Source: Palsa-504 sp963753195 (GTDB lineage Bacteria > Actinomycetota > Actinomycetes > Streptosporangiales > Streptosporangiaceae). Taken from it: a stretch of 64,000 bases of DNA. Shown here in pieces: positions 36,319-44,574 of this stretch. The notes beneath the pieces are model-generated. The model was not told where the DNA came from and searched no databases. It saw only the letters and a program-made list of their open reading frames with translations. Numbering within the stretch: the first letter of the stretch is position 1; each line of letters begins with the position of its first letter. The stretch lies in NCBI GenBank assembly GCA_963753195.1, contig CAVWBH010000001.1, forward strand, positions 186,001 through 250,000, given 5' to 3'. The translations under genes were made by a program, and so were the position numbers.

Positions 36319-37248
36319 TTAATGCGACGGCGCCGGGATCTCCTGCTGGGTCCGCAGCAGCAAGGTGACCCAGGTCCGGAACGGCCGCCAGGTCTCGCTG
36401 ATCTCGGTCAGCTGCGCAGGCGTGGCCGGCTCGGGCAGCCCGTATGCGTCCGCCACGGCCAGGGCCAGCCGCGGTTCGTGGTACGCCACGGCGTCGGGGT
36501 CGCCCGCGCCCCGGAGCAAGATCAGCCCGGCCGAGAAATCTCCGATGCCCGGCAGGGTCTTCAGGTCTTTCAGCGCGGTCTCGCGGGGCAGCCCGCGCAG
36601 CCGGGCCGCGTCGAGCTGGCCATCCAGGGCGGCCCGCGCCACCGACCTGAGCCACTCCGGCTTGCGCCCGGCCAGTCCCGGGAACTCCTCGAGCGACGCC
36701 AGCCGGTCAGGGGAGGGGAACGCGTGCACCACCCGGTCCCCGAAGGTCACCGGGTCCCCGAGCTGCGCGGCCATCCTGGCCTTGATCGCCGCGGCCTGCC
36801 TGATCCGGATCCGGTGCCCGATGATGGTCCAGGCCGCGGCCTCGTACGGCGACCAGAACCCGATCGGGCGCAGCCCGGGGTAGCGCTGTTGCAGCCGGCC
36901 CACCACCGGGTCACGCTCGCCGACCGCGGGGAATCCCGAGCCGTCCACGTCGAGGCAGACAATGCGCTCGACCTGGGCACGCACGGCCGTCATCAGCTCC
37001 GGGTCCGGCGATTCCGGGCTCACCACGCCCGCGGTCACCGCCTCGCCGTCCTGGCGCACCCGGACGCCCACCGTCTGCCAGCTGCCTTCCGCCGGGAACG
37101 CCAGCTCCAGAGCGGCGTCCTGCGGCCCGCTGTACGCCGCGGGCGTAAAGCCCTCCAGGAAGCGGATGCTGGACGCGAGCGAGAACGGCCCGCGCGGGAC
37201 CAGGGTGAACGTCTGCATGAACACCATCTGACCACCGGCTACTGACAT
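36319..37248 (-). CDS. DNA-3-methyladenine glycosylase II-like (HhH-GPD) base-excision enzyme
   Basis: A 309-residue AlkA-like protein. The N-terminal half resembles the AlkA N-domain. The C-terminal half has IIGHRIRIRQAAAIKARM, the helix-hairpin-helix LKTLPGIGDFSAGLILLRGAG and the following Asp-containing segment PDAVAYHEP, equivalent to the catalytic Asp region. It would excise alkylated purines. The first ATG is at 37248; an alternative at 37218 (MQTFTLVPRGPF) fits the family equally well. It is divergent from the sugar-acid operon. Confidence 0.85.
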   Translation of the reverse strand: MSVAGGQMVFMQTFTLVPRGPFSLASSIRFLEGFTPAAYSGPQDAALELAFPAEGSWQTVGVRVRQDGEAVTAGVVSPESPDPELMTAVRAQVERIVCLDVDGSGFPAVGERDPVVGRLQQRYPGLRPIGFWSPYEAAAWTIIGHRIRIRQAAAIKARMAAQLGDPVTFGDRVVHAFPSPDRLASLEEFPGLAGRKPEWLRSVARAALDGQLDAARLRGLPRETALKDLKTLPGIGDFSAGLILLRGAGDPDAVAYHEPRLALAVADAYGLPEPATPAQLTEISETWRPFRTWVTLLLRTQQEIPAPSH

Positions 37249-37347
37249 TTCCGTCCGCGCGGATCCACGTTGACCCCCGCGACGGTCAAGCGTAGGGTCC
37301 GCCGCACCGGCAGAACCCAGGTACCACCCCGACCAGGAGAACCACGG

Positions 37348-38266
37348 ATGAGCCTCACCCCGGCCGAAGCCGACACCCTGCGCCAGTCCCTCGCCACGGC
37401 GGTCGTCGTCCCCGTCACCCTCTTCCAGGCCGGCGGCGACCCGGACTGGGACACCTACGCGGCCTTGATAACCAGGCTGATCGCCAATGGCATCACGGTC
37501 ATCACCCGAACGGCAACACCGGCGAGTTCTACGCCCTCAGCCCGGCCGAGGCCCGGCAGGCGCTCGAGACCGCGGCCAAGGCCGCGGACGGCCGCGTGCA
37601 GCTCCTGGCGGGCGTCGGCCACGACATCGCCACCGCGACCGAGGCGGCACGGCACGCCCGGGAGCACGGCGCCCGCATGATCCTCATCCATCAGCCGGTG
37701 CACCCCTACGTGTCGGCCGAAGGCTGGATCGACTACCACGCTGCCATTGCCGATGCCGTCCCGACCTCGGCGTCGTCCTGTACCTATGAAATGAGCGCAT
37801 CACCGGCCAGCACATCGCCACGCTCGCCCGCCGGTCGCCGAACGTCCTCGGCGTCAAGTACGCCGTCCGCGACGCGACCAGGTTCGCCGCTGTGGCCCGG
37901 GACGGCGGGCTCGACCAGCTGACCTGGCTGGCCGGGGCGGCCGAGCTGACCGCGCCGGCCTTCTGGGCCGTCGGCGCGCGCGGCTTCACCTCCGGCCTGG
38001 CCAACGTCAACCCCGGCCTGGCCCTCCACCTGCTCCACGCCCTGCAGGCCAATGACTTCACCGGCGCGATGAAGACCTGGGCCGCAGCCCGCCGGTTCGA
38101 GGAGCTCCGGCTGGCCGACGCCAGCGCCGACAACGTGGCCGTGGTCAAGGAGGCCCTGGCCCAGCTGGGCCAGGGCCGCGCCGACGTCCGCCCGCCCAGC
38201 CGCCGCCTGCCGCAGCCCATCAAGGACGAGATCACCGGCATCCTCAAGGCCTGGGACCTGGCATGA
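37348..38266 (+). pseudogene. Dihydrodipicolinate-synthase family enzyme, two frameshifts and one stop
   Basis: The family are class I aldolase-fold enzymes; here the context suggests a 2-keto-3-deoxy sugar-acid dehydratase or aldolase. The sequence runs from MSLTPAEADTLRQSLATAVV to GITVIT in one frame, continues as PNGNTGEFYALSPAEARQAL to IADAVP in a second, and from DLGVVLYL to the end in a third. The shifts lie in CCC runs at 37505-37507 and 37760-37762, each one C short of an open frame. A TGA at 37787 stands where homologues are likely to have CGA (Arg) in LYLxNERITGQ. AGGAGA precedes the ATG, and the last codons overlap the dehydratase start (ATGA). A gene or sequence with three lesions should be checked first. 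Confidence 0.82.
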
Positions 38267-39998
38267 ACAACCCCGAGGAGCTGCGCAGCTTCCGCTGGTT
38301 CGGCGGCGAGCGGACCTCCGGGCTGCGGGCGTTCAGCCACCGCTCCCGGATGCGCCAGCTGGGAGTGGAAGGTGACGAGCACCTCGGCAAGCCGCTCATC
38401 GCCATCCTGAACACCTGGTCGGAGCTGAACCCCTGCCACATGCACCTGCGCCAGCGGGCCGAGCAGGTCAAGCGCGGCGTGATCGAGGCCGGCGGCTTCC
38501 CGGTCGAGATGCCGGTCGCCACCCTCAGCGAGACCTTCCAGAAGCCGACCCCGATGATGTACCGCAACCTGCTGGCCATGGAGACCGAGGAGCTGCTGCG
38601 CTCCTACCCGGCCGACGGCGCGGTGCTGATGGGCGGCTGCGACAAGACCACTCCCGCGCTGCTCATGGGCGCGGCCAGCGCCAACATCCCGGCTATCTAC
38701 CTGACCGCGGGCCCGATGCTGCGCGGCAACTACCGCGGCCAGGCCGTGGGCAGCGGCACTGACATGTGGAAGTTCTGGGACGACGCGCGGGCCGGGCTGG
38801 TCGGCGAGTGCGAGCTGGCCGACCTGGAGTGCGGCATCGCCCGCTCCCCGGGCCACTGCATGACCATGGGCACCGCCTCGACCATGACCTCGGCCGCTGA
38901 GGCCCTCGGCATGACGCTGACCGGGATGGCCTCCATCCCTGCGGTCGACTCCGCGCACTACCGGATGGCGGCGGCCACCGGCCGGCGCATCGTGGGCATG
39001 GTGTGGGAGGGCCTGACCCCGGACAAGATCCTGACCCGCGAAGCGTTCGAGGACGCGGCGGCCACCGTGCTGGCCCTGGGCGGCTCCACCAACGCGCTGA
39101 TCCACCTGATCGCCATGGCCGGCCGGGCCGGCGTCGAGCTGACCCTGGACGACTTCGACGCGATCTCCCGCCGGGTGCCGTGGCTGGCCAACATCCGGCC
39201 CAGCGGGACGTACCTGATGGAGGACTTCTACTACGCGGGCGGGCTGCCGGCCCTGCTCGGCCAGCTGGCCAAGGTCCCCGGGGCGCTGCATCCGGACCGG
39301 GTCACGGTGAACGACGGGCCGTTCGGTGAAAAAATCATCAACGCGCCGGTCTACAACGATGACGTCATCCGGGCCCCGGATACCGCGCTGGCCGCTGAGG
39401 GCGGGGTCGCGGTGCTGCGCGGGAACCTGGCGCCCGACGGCGCGGTCATCAAGCACATCGCGGCCGAGCCGCGCCTGCTCAAGCACACCGGCCCTGCCGT
39501 GGTCTTCGACTCCTACGCCGAAATGCAGCAGCGCATCAACGACCCGGCCCTGCACATCACCCCCGACACCGTCCTGGTGCTGCGCAACGCCGGCCCGAAG
39601 GGCGGCCCGGGCATGCCTGAGTACGGCCAGCTGCCCATCCCGGACTACCTGCTGGCCCAGGGCGTCGCGACATGGTCCGGATCTCCGACGCGCGGATGAG
39701 CGGCACCAGCTACGGGGCATGCGTGCTGCATGTGGCTCCTGAGTCGTTCGTCGGGGGCCCGCTGGCCCTGGTCCAGGCGGGCGACCTCATTACCCTGGAC
39801 GTCGCCGCCCGCGAGCTGTCCCTGAATGTGGCCGAACGGACCCTGGCGGGGCGACGCGAGCAATGGCAGCCCCCGGCACCGAAGTTCGAGCGCGGCTACG
39901 GCGCCCTGTTCAGCGAGCACATCACCCAGGCCGATCAGGGCTGCGACTTCGGCTTCCTGGCCAGGCGCGGCCGCAACCCCGAGCCCGACCCCCGGTAA
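38263..39998 (+). pseudogene. IlvD/Edd-family sugar-acid dehydratase with one frameshift
   Basis: A 578-codon Fe-S dehydratase of the arabinonate/xylonate dehydratase branch: RSRMRQLGVEGDEHLGKPLI near the start, the cluster ligands in MGGCDKTTPALLMG and LECGIARSPGHCMTMGTAST, and the C-terminal MVRISDARMSGTSYGACVLH. The frame breaks near 39664-39668, where GGCGTCGCGACATGG lacks one base compared with GTCCGCGACATGGTC; the rest (to 39998) is in the next frame. The enzyme would remove water from a sugar acid to give a 2-keto-3-deoxy acid for the DHDPS-family enzyme. It is translationally coupled to both neighbours. Confidence 0.87.
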
Positions 39999-40007
39999 GG
40001 TGGCGAA

Positions 40008-41462
40008 ATGATCCAGGGGTTTGACCCGCGCACCGGCCTGGCGGTGGGGGAGCCGGTCGCCGAGACGACCGACGCCGAGGTGGACGCGATCGTGACGGCG
40101 GCGGCCGAGGCCACCGCGGCCTGGGGCGCCGGGACCGCGCCGGCCCGGCGGGCGGCGGCGCTGGAGGCCGTGGCCGGCGCACTGGACGAGCGGGCCGGCG
40201 AGCTGGCCGTGATCGCCGACACCGAGACCGCCCTGGGCGGCGAGCGGCTCACCGGCGAGGTGGCCCGGACCACGCTCCAGCTGCGCATGTTCGCGGAGGA
40301 GCTACGCGACGGCAGGTACCTCGACGCGGTGGCCAGCCCGGCCGAGGGTGTGCGGCCGGATGTGCGGCGGGTCAACCGGCCGGTCGGGCCGGTGGCCGTG
40401 TTCGCGGCGTCCAATTTCCCGTTCGCGTTCTCGGTCGCGGGCGGCGACACCGCCTCGGCGCTGGCCGCGGGCTGCCCGGTCGTGGTCAAGGCCCACGAGG
40501 GTCATCCGGTCACCTCCGACCTGACCGCCGAGGCGGTGATCGCGGCGCTGGCCTCGGCCGGGGCGCCCCCGGGTACGTTCGCCGTGGTGCACGGCGTGGA
40601 AGCCGGCCTGCGCTTGCTCCGTCACCCGGACATCGCCGCGGCCGGGTTCACCGGGTCCACGGCCGGCGGCCTGGCCCTGGCCCGGATCTGCGCGGAGCGG
40701 CCGGTGCCGATCCCGTTCTACGGGGAGCTGGGCTCGGTCAACCCGTGCGTGGTGCTGCCCGGCGCCGCGTTCTCCCGCCCGGCCGCCATCGCCACCGGGT
40801 ACGCCGGGTCGCTGACCCTCGGCGCCGGCCAGTTCTGCACCAACCCGGGCCTGCTGTTCGTCCCCGAGGACGTGGGGCTGATGTCCGCGATCGCCGAGGC
40901 CGTGACCGCCTCGGCCGGGGCGCCGATGCTGTCCGGCCGGATCTTCGCCGGCTATGAGGACGCGGTGGCCGAGGCCCAAGCTCACCCCGGGGTCAGCGAG
41001 CTGGCCGCAGGACAGCCGGGACCGGGGCCGTGGGGCGCCACGCCGCGGGTCTTCCAGCTCACCCTGAAGGAGTTCACCGCCGACCTCGCCGTGCTGTCCC
41101 GCGAGCGGTTCGGCCCGGCCGGGCTGGTGATCACCTATTCGTCGGTCGCGGACCTGCTGCCGGTGCTGGCGGCGCTGTCCGGCAACCTGGTCGGTGCGGT
41201 GCACGCCGACCCCGGATCCCCGGACGAGGAGGACCTGGCCCGCCAGGTGGCCGCGGTGCTGGAGCACGTGGCCGGGCGGATTGTCTTCAACGGCTGGCCG
41301 ACCGGCGTGGCCGTAGTCGCCGCCCAGCACCACGGCGGCCCCTGGCCGGCCACCACCGCGCCCGGCTTCACCTCGGTCGGCACGGCCGCCATCCGCCGCT
41401 GGCTGGTCCCCGTGGCCTACCAGGACTTCCCGCCGGAGCTCCGGCCCGCCGCCCTTCGCTGA
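40008..41462 (+). CDS. NADP-type aldehyde (2-oxoglutarate semialdehyde) dehydrogenase
   Basis: A 484-residue aldehyde dehydrogenase. The nucleophile Cys277 lies in LTLGAGQFCTNPGLLFV, the general base Glu240 in PFYGELGSVNP, and Lys161 in VVVKAHEGHP. The VKAHEGHP signature and GQFCTNPG are typical of 2,5-dioxopentanoate (alpha-ketoglutarate semialdehyde) dehydrogenases, which end the non-phosphorylative pentose, uronate and hydroxyproline routes by giving 2-oxoglutarate. AAGGTGG precedes the ATG, 9 bases after the dehydratase stop. It is intact, unlike the two genes before it. Confidence 0.9.
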   Translation: MIQGFDPRTGLAVGEPVAETTDAEVDAIVTAAAEATAAWGAGTAPARRAAALEAVAGALDERAGELAVIADTETALGGERLTGEVARTTLQLRMFAEELRDGRYLDAVASPAEGVRPDVRRVNRPVGPVAVFAASNFPFAFSVAGGDTASALAAGCPVVVKAHEGHPVTSDLTAEAVIAALASAGAPPGTFAVVHGVEAGLRLLRHPDIAAAGFTGSTAGGLALARICAERPVPIPFYGELGSVNPCVVLPGAAFSRPAAIATGYAGSLTLGAGQFCTNPGLLFVPEDVGLMSAIAEAVTASAGAPMLSGRIFAGYEDAVAEAQAHPGVSELAAGQPGPGPWGATPRVFQLTLKEFTADLAVLSRERFGPAGLVITYSSVADLLPVLAALSGNLVGAVHADPGSPDEEDLARQVAAVLEHVAGRIVFNGWPTGVAVVAAQHHGGPWPATTAPGFTSVGTAAIRRWLVPVAYQDFPPELRPAALR

Positions 41463-41620
41463 GCCAGGCCTCCGCACCGCGGCCCGGTCGCCCAGCGAGA
41501 ATCACCCCGGGCGGGTGACTCATCCGGCGGCGCGGTCTGCCACGTTGATATTGAGAGCCAGAACGCAAGGCGTATATGCGCATTGTCATAGTGTCACCGG
41601 AAGCCCCGGTTGGGAGCACG

Positions 41621-42067
41621 ATGAGAACGAGTGCTGGGTCAGGGAGATCACCAATCCGTACCGGCGGCACCTGGGCCCGGGTGCTTATGGCCCTTGTCGT
41701 CGCGGCCGGGGTAGTTGCGCTGGCCAGCTGCAGCAGCAGCAAGCCCGCTTACTGCGCGGACCGGACCAGCCTCCAGAACTCCATCAAGGGGCTGACCAGC
41801 TTGAACACCAGCAGCGGGGTCAGCGGCTTGAAAACGCAGGTCGCGGCGATCCAAAGCGACGCCACCGCACTCGTCAGCTCGGCCAAGAGCGACTTCCCGG
41901 ACCAGACCAGCGCCATTACCTCCTCGGTTAACGCGCTGAAGAGCGCTGTCGCCGCCCTGTCATCGAGTCCTTCGGTGGCGCAGATCGCCGCGGTGACCAG
42001 CGACGCGTCCAGCGTAGTGAGCTCGGTTAAGAACTTCACGGACGCGACCAGTTCGCAGTGCGGCTGA
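41621..42067 (+). CDS. Putative lipoprotein of unknown function
   Basis: A 148-residue protein with an N-terminal signal (RVLMALVVAAGVVALASC) and lipobox LASC (Cys37). The mature part has regular Ser/Ala/Val-rich helices (SLQNSIKGLTSLNTSSGVSG and similar heptads), suggesting a helical bundle or coiled coil, plus one Cys pair (CADR and SQCG) that might be bridged. GGGAG precedes the ATG. Similar small helical lipoproteins are widespread and uncharacterised in actinobacteria. Confidence 0.72.
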   Translation: MRTSAGSGRSPIRTGGTWARVLMALVVAAGVVALASCSSSKPAYCADRTSLQNSIKGLTSLNTSSGVSGLKTQVAAIQSDATALVSSAKSDFPDQTSAITSSVNALKSAVAALSSSPSVAQIAAVTSDASSVVSSVKNFTDATSSQCG

Positions 42068-42122
42068 CCGTCAGGCTGCTCACCGGCCGTCGTCGCGAGG
42101 ATCGACGCCGCCCCCCACCTAG

Positions 42123-42156
42123 CCTGCCGATCGGCCCAGCGGGACCGATCGGCAGG
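42123..42156. terminator. Bidirectional terminator-like hairpin between convergent genes
   Basis: CCTGCCGATCGG and CCGATCGGCAGG form a perfect 12-bp stem with a 10-base loop, placed between the lipoprotein gene (ends 42067) and the convergent small membrane gene (ends 42164). It can serve both transcripts. Confidence 0.75.
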
Positions 42157-42163
42157 GCGCTGC

Positions 42164-42334
42164 TTACCCTAGGGCGTGCAGCAGTGCGATAGCGCCGAGG
42201 CCGAGCAGGGTCAGTACAGCGACCCCGATTGCTATCAGGGCAATCCGCCACCAGAGGATGACCACGAGGGCCAGCAGCACAATGAGTACGAGGATTGAAC
42301 TCGGGTGTTGAGCCAGCCCTTGAGCAGACAACAT
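42164..42334 (-). CDS. 56-residue two-segment membrane protein
   Basis: A short protein almost entirely hydrophobic: MLSAQGLAQHPSSILVLIVL then LALVVILWWRIALIAIGVAV and a C-terminal Leu/Gly stretch ending LLHALG. Two membrane segments are split by WWR. GAGGAGG lies 7 bases before the ATG and a good terminator follows the stop, both strongly suggesting a real gene. It resembles the many small Gly/Leu membrane proteins of actinobacteria; no specific family. Confidence 0.65.
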   Translation of the reverse strand: MLSAQGLAQHPSSILVLIVLLALVVILWWRIALIAIGVAVLTLLGLGAIALLHALG

Positions 42335-42369
42335 AGATTTCCCTCCTCTCGCGGGTTGTCACCGTCGAG

Positions 42370-42460
42370 AGGGGACCGGCGATCGGCTTGTGCGGCCCTA
42401 CCGATGGCCCATTGACTTCATTGTCGGGATGGGTAGGATCAGCGCTAACGCCGGTCCCCT
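42370..42460. repeat. 12-bp inverted repeat flanking a promoter
   Basis: AGGGGACCGGCG (42370-42381) is matched perfectly by CGCCGGTCCCCT (42449-42460), 67 bp apart, with the promoter-like TTGACT/TAGGAT between them. It could be a regulator's pair of half-sites, an RNA pairing element or the ends of a tiny inserted sequence. Confidence 0.6.
42412..42439 (+). promoter_or_regulatory. Promoter of candidate sRNA (TTGACT-N16-TAGGAT)
   Basis: TTGACT and TAGGAT are 16 bp apart, close to the housekeeping-sigma consensus (TTGACA/TANNAT) of actinobacteria. No start codon with a ribosome site follows; instead a strong hairpin comes about 50-80 bases later. Confidence 0.5.
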
Positions 42461-42525
42461 GCCACATGCGACTTGGTTCCGGTGACAGCACGGCCGGTGG
42501 CTCAAACACCGGCCGTGCTTGCGTT
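42446..42525 (+). ncRNA. Candidate small RNA ending in a terminator hairpin
   Basis: About 80 bases from the predicted start point to a perfect 13-bp stem, AGCACGGCCGGTG (42487-42499) with CACCGGCCGTGCT (42507-42519), followed by TGCGTTT. No protein frame with a ribosome site is present. A promoter immediately upstream and a terminator at the end make an independent transcript plausible. The first bases contain one arm of the flanking 12-bp inverted repeat. Confidence 0.4.
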
Positions 42526-42767
42526 TCGGGTCACTGGCGGGGTTTGGATCACCGGCGTCCTAAGCCCGCCTCGCCGGATGTGCTGCCCTGGCCGGCCCCT
42601 CCCATCCGCCGCCGGAGGTATGTCCCTTTGTGGGTATGCCTGAGGCTTCTTTATCACAATCTCATGGTCTGAGGCATTTGCCAAGGGCAAATTCCGGGCC
42701 GCGGCCGGCTCGGCCGCTTTGCTCGAAACTGTCTGTAACAATTAGCAGGTCAGCACCCATGTCTGAG

Positions 42768-42796
42768 TTGCGCTCCTGGTCTGCGGGCTATACCAT
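42768..42796 (+). promoter_or_regulatory. Promoter of the XRE gene, probably leaderless
   Basis: TTGCGC (42768-42773) and TACCAT (42791-42796) are 17 bp apart. The GTG start codon at 42803 lies 7 bases after the -10 box, so transcription would begin at or next to the start codon. Leaderless mRNAs are common in actinobacteria; no ribosome site precedes the GTG, which supports this. Confidence 0.45.
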
Positions 42797-42802
42797 CGCC
42801 TG

Positions 42803-43738
42803 GTGTCAAGTGCCACGGGCGAAGGCCGCGGTCGGCCGTCGCGCAGGCGCCGGGCGGCACAGGGCGCCAGCCCGACCCTGCGCCAGCGTGAGCTGGGCCT
42901 GCGGCTGCGAGAGCTCAGGCAGGCCCGTAACTTGACGATCGAGGAAGTGGCCGAGCAGCTGGAGTGCTCGGCCACCAAGATCAGCCGGCTGGAAACGGCC
43001 GGCCGCCGGGCCATCCCGCGCGACGTCCGGGACCTGTGCGGCATCTACGGCGTGACCGACCAGGCCGAGGTGGATGCACTGATGGACCTTGCCCGGCAGG
43101 GACGGGAGCTGGGCTGGTGGGCTCCGTACAGCGATCTGGGCGAGCTCGTTGGGCCATTTATCGGCCTCGAGCAGGAGGCCGTCGCCATCACCTCGTTCTC
43201 GATGTACTACGTCCCGGGCCTGCTCCAGACCGCGGATTACGCCCGGTCGCTCATCCGGGGCATCGAGCAGAAAATGGATCCCGAAATACTTGACGAGCGG
43301 GTAGAGGCGCGGATGCGGCGTCAGCAACTGCTGGAACGCGAAAGCAGGCCACGTTACCGCGCTCTGCTGGACGAAGCCGTGCTGCGTCGGCTGGTGGGCG
43401 GCCCGGCCGTCATGATGGCCCAGCTCGACAAGATCCTGACCGACCAAGCAGACGGAAAAGCCGTGGTCCAGGTCATTCCGTTCAGCATCGGGGCGCATGC
43501 GGCGTCGGACAGCAACTTTGACTTCTTGGAGTTCAAGGAAACATCCCTCCAGGGCCCGGTCATTCACGTCGAAGGGCTCACGAGCAACAGCTACCAGGAG
43601 CGTCCCGGCGAGGTTAAGCGGTATCGCGAGTCGATCGACCAGCTGCGGGACGCGGCCCTGAGCGTCCGGGACTCGACGGCGTTGATCGCCCAGGTCCGGG
43701 ATGCGCTCACAGGCCAGCCTCACAAGCAACACGGCTGA
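42803..43738 (+). CDS. XRE-family regulator with DUF5753 domain
   Basis: A 311-residue protein. A helix-turn-helix at residues about 30-80 (ELGLRLRELRQARNLTIEEV, then CSATKISRLETAGRR) is followed by the DUF5753 ligand-like domain (YYVPGLLQTADYARSLIRG; AVMMAQLDKILTD; VQVIPFSIGAHAASDSNFDF). In actinobacteria such genes are normally paired with a DUF397 gene, as here at 43777. Related WhiJ-like pairs influence development and may act as regulator and antagonist. The GTG start at 42803 lies next to the predicted promoter. Confidence 0.88.
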   Translation: MSSATGEGRGRPSRRRRAAQGASPTLRQRELGLRLRELRQARNLTIEEVAEQLECSATKISRLETAGRRAIPRDVRDLCGIYGVTDQAEVDALMDLARQGRELGWWAPYSDLGELVGPFIGLEQEAVAITSFSMYYVPGLLQTADYARSLIRGIEQKMDPEILDERVEARMRRQQLLERESRPRYRALLDEAVLRRLVGGPAVMMAQLDKILTDQADGKAVVQVIPFSIGAHAASDSNFDFLEFKETSLQGPVIHVEGLTSNSYQERPGEVKRYRESIDQLRDAALSVRDSTALIAQVRDALTGQPHKQHG

Positions 43739-43776
43739 GGCTGATTCCCAAGATATGACAACAATAAGGAGGGATA

Positions 43777-44022
43777 ATGCAAAGGTACATGCGGCCAGCA
43801 CTTAGAAGGCGCACCAGACTGAAGCCGCCGACCATGGAAGAGCTCAACTGGCTTGTCGCACAGAAATGCAATGGCGGCTCGTGCGTTCGAGTCGCCTCGC
43901 ACGGGGAACAGGTAGTAATCGGGGACTCAAAGAATCCCGGCGGGCCCATCCTGACGTACACCCGGTCCGAATGGGCCGCTTTTGTCGACGGGATCCGCGA
44001 GGGAGATTTTGACCGCATATAG
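43777..44022 (+). CDS. DUF397 protein, partner of the XRE regulator
   Basis: An 81-residue protein with the DUF397 pattern: a CxxxxCVRVA core (CNGGSCVRVASHGEQVVIGD, residues 34-53), then KNPGGPILTYTRSEWAAFVDGIREGDFD. AAGGAGG precedes the ATG. The basic N-terminus (MQRYMRPALRRRTRLKPP) is longer than in many family members. Products of this family are thought to interact with the adjacent XRE protein; this is inference from gene pairing. Confidence 0.88.
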   Translation: MQRYMRPALRRRTRLKPPTMEELNWLVAQKCNGGSCVRVASHGEQVVIGDSKNPGGPILTYTRSEWAAFVDGIREGDFDRI

Positions 44023-44240
44023 CTGGGACGGCTGCTGCCATACACCCGCTTTCACTGGTCATCCTCAGGTCTCACCATGAGCCGTTCCGTCAATCTGCGG
44101 TGGAACCGGCGCCAAGGACCCATCATTTCGAGACCCCAGCCGTACGCCTTTGCCGGTACCTCCGCAAAGGCTTGCCGGGCCCACGAGGCCGCTGGCGTGG
44201 GATGACTTGGACTCACATCAGGCAGCCGCAGCATGATCCC

Positions 44241-44276
44241 GGGGGCCGGCCCCGTGTTGCAGCCGGGCCGGCCCCC
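44241..44276. terminator. Strong G/C hairpin, likely bidirectional terminator
   Basis: GGGGGCCGGCCC and GGGCCGGCCCCC make a perfect 12-bp stem with a 12-base loop. It lies about 60 bases past the end of the minus-strand hydrolase remnant and 220 bases past the DUF397 gene. The stretch 44023-44240 has no supported gene; a 60-codon minus-strand frame there lacks a ribosome site. Confidence 0.6.
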
Positions 44277-44337
44277 GCGGTTCTTATTCGCCGACGAAAG
44301 AGATGCCGGTCGCCGGGTCGTGACCGCTGGGGGGTGT

Positions 44338-44572
44338 CAGCGCAGTAACGACTCGATCAGGGGAACGAAGGCTGCCTGGTCCTGGAACAAGAAGGCGTGG
44401 CCGGCGTCGGGGTAGAGCGTGAGCTTGGCACCCGGGGTCAGGCTGGCGAGGATGCGGCTGTTGGCCAGCGGGATGAGCCGGGTCCTGCGTGCCGTCGGCG
44501 ATCAGCGCGGGGACAGCGATCTTGGCGGCCACGCCGCGGTGGAGCTGGCTGGCCGTTACTCCCGGTCGGATG
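44338..44572 (-). pseudogene. C-terminal remnant of an alpha/beta hydrolase, frameshifted
   Basis: The readable parts are VTASQLHRGVAAKIAVPALI, then ADGTQD in one frame and LIPLANSRILASLTPGAKLT, then LYPDAGHAFLFQDQAAFVPL and IESLLR in another. They match the C-terminal third of alpha/beta hydrolases, with the catalytic Asp region (ADGTQD) and His in DAGHAF. The nucleophile domain is missing; the neighbouring phosphatase gene ends inside this stretch. The frame change near 44480 fits one extra C (GACCCGGCTC for GACCGGCTC), opposite in sign to the other indels of the window. This one looks like true decay. Confidence 0.72.
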
Positions 44573-44574
44573 GT

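Larger units (their letters stand above)
42335..42802. other. 468-bp intergenic region with promoters, an inverted repeat and a candidate sRNA
   Basis: Between the divergent small membrane gene and the XRE gene. It contains a 12-bp inverted repeat around a promoter-like sequence, a terminator-like hairpin about 75 bases after it, and a second promoter just before the XRE start. These are listed separately. The rest (about 42525-42760) shows no gene. Confidence 0.6.

Noticed and set aside
37684..39720. Very long open frame (678 codons) on the minus strand opposite the dehydratase
   Set aside because: It mirrors the codon structure of the real gene; in high-G+C DNA the complement of a G/C-third-position gene is often open. 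The plus strand has the IlvD/Edd motifs, the minus translation none.
44052..44234. 60-codon minus-strand ORF near the DUF397 gene
   Set aside because: No ribosome site, mixed codon use and no recognisable domain; insufficient to call a gene.
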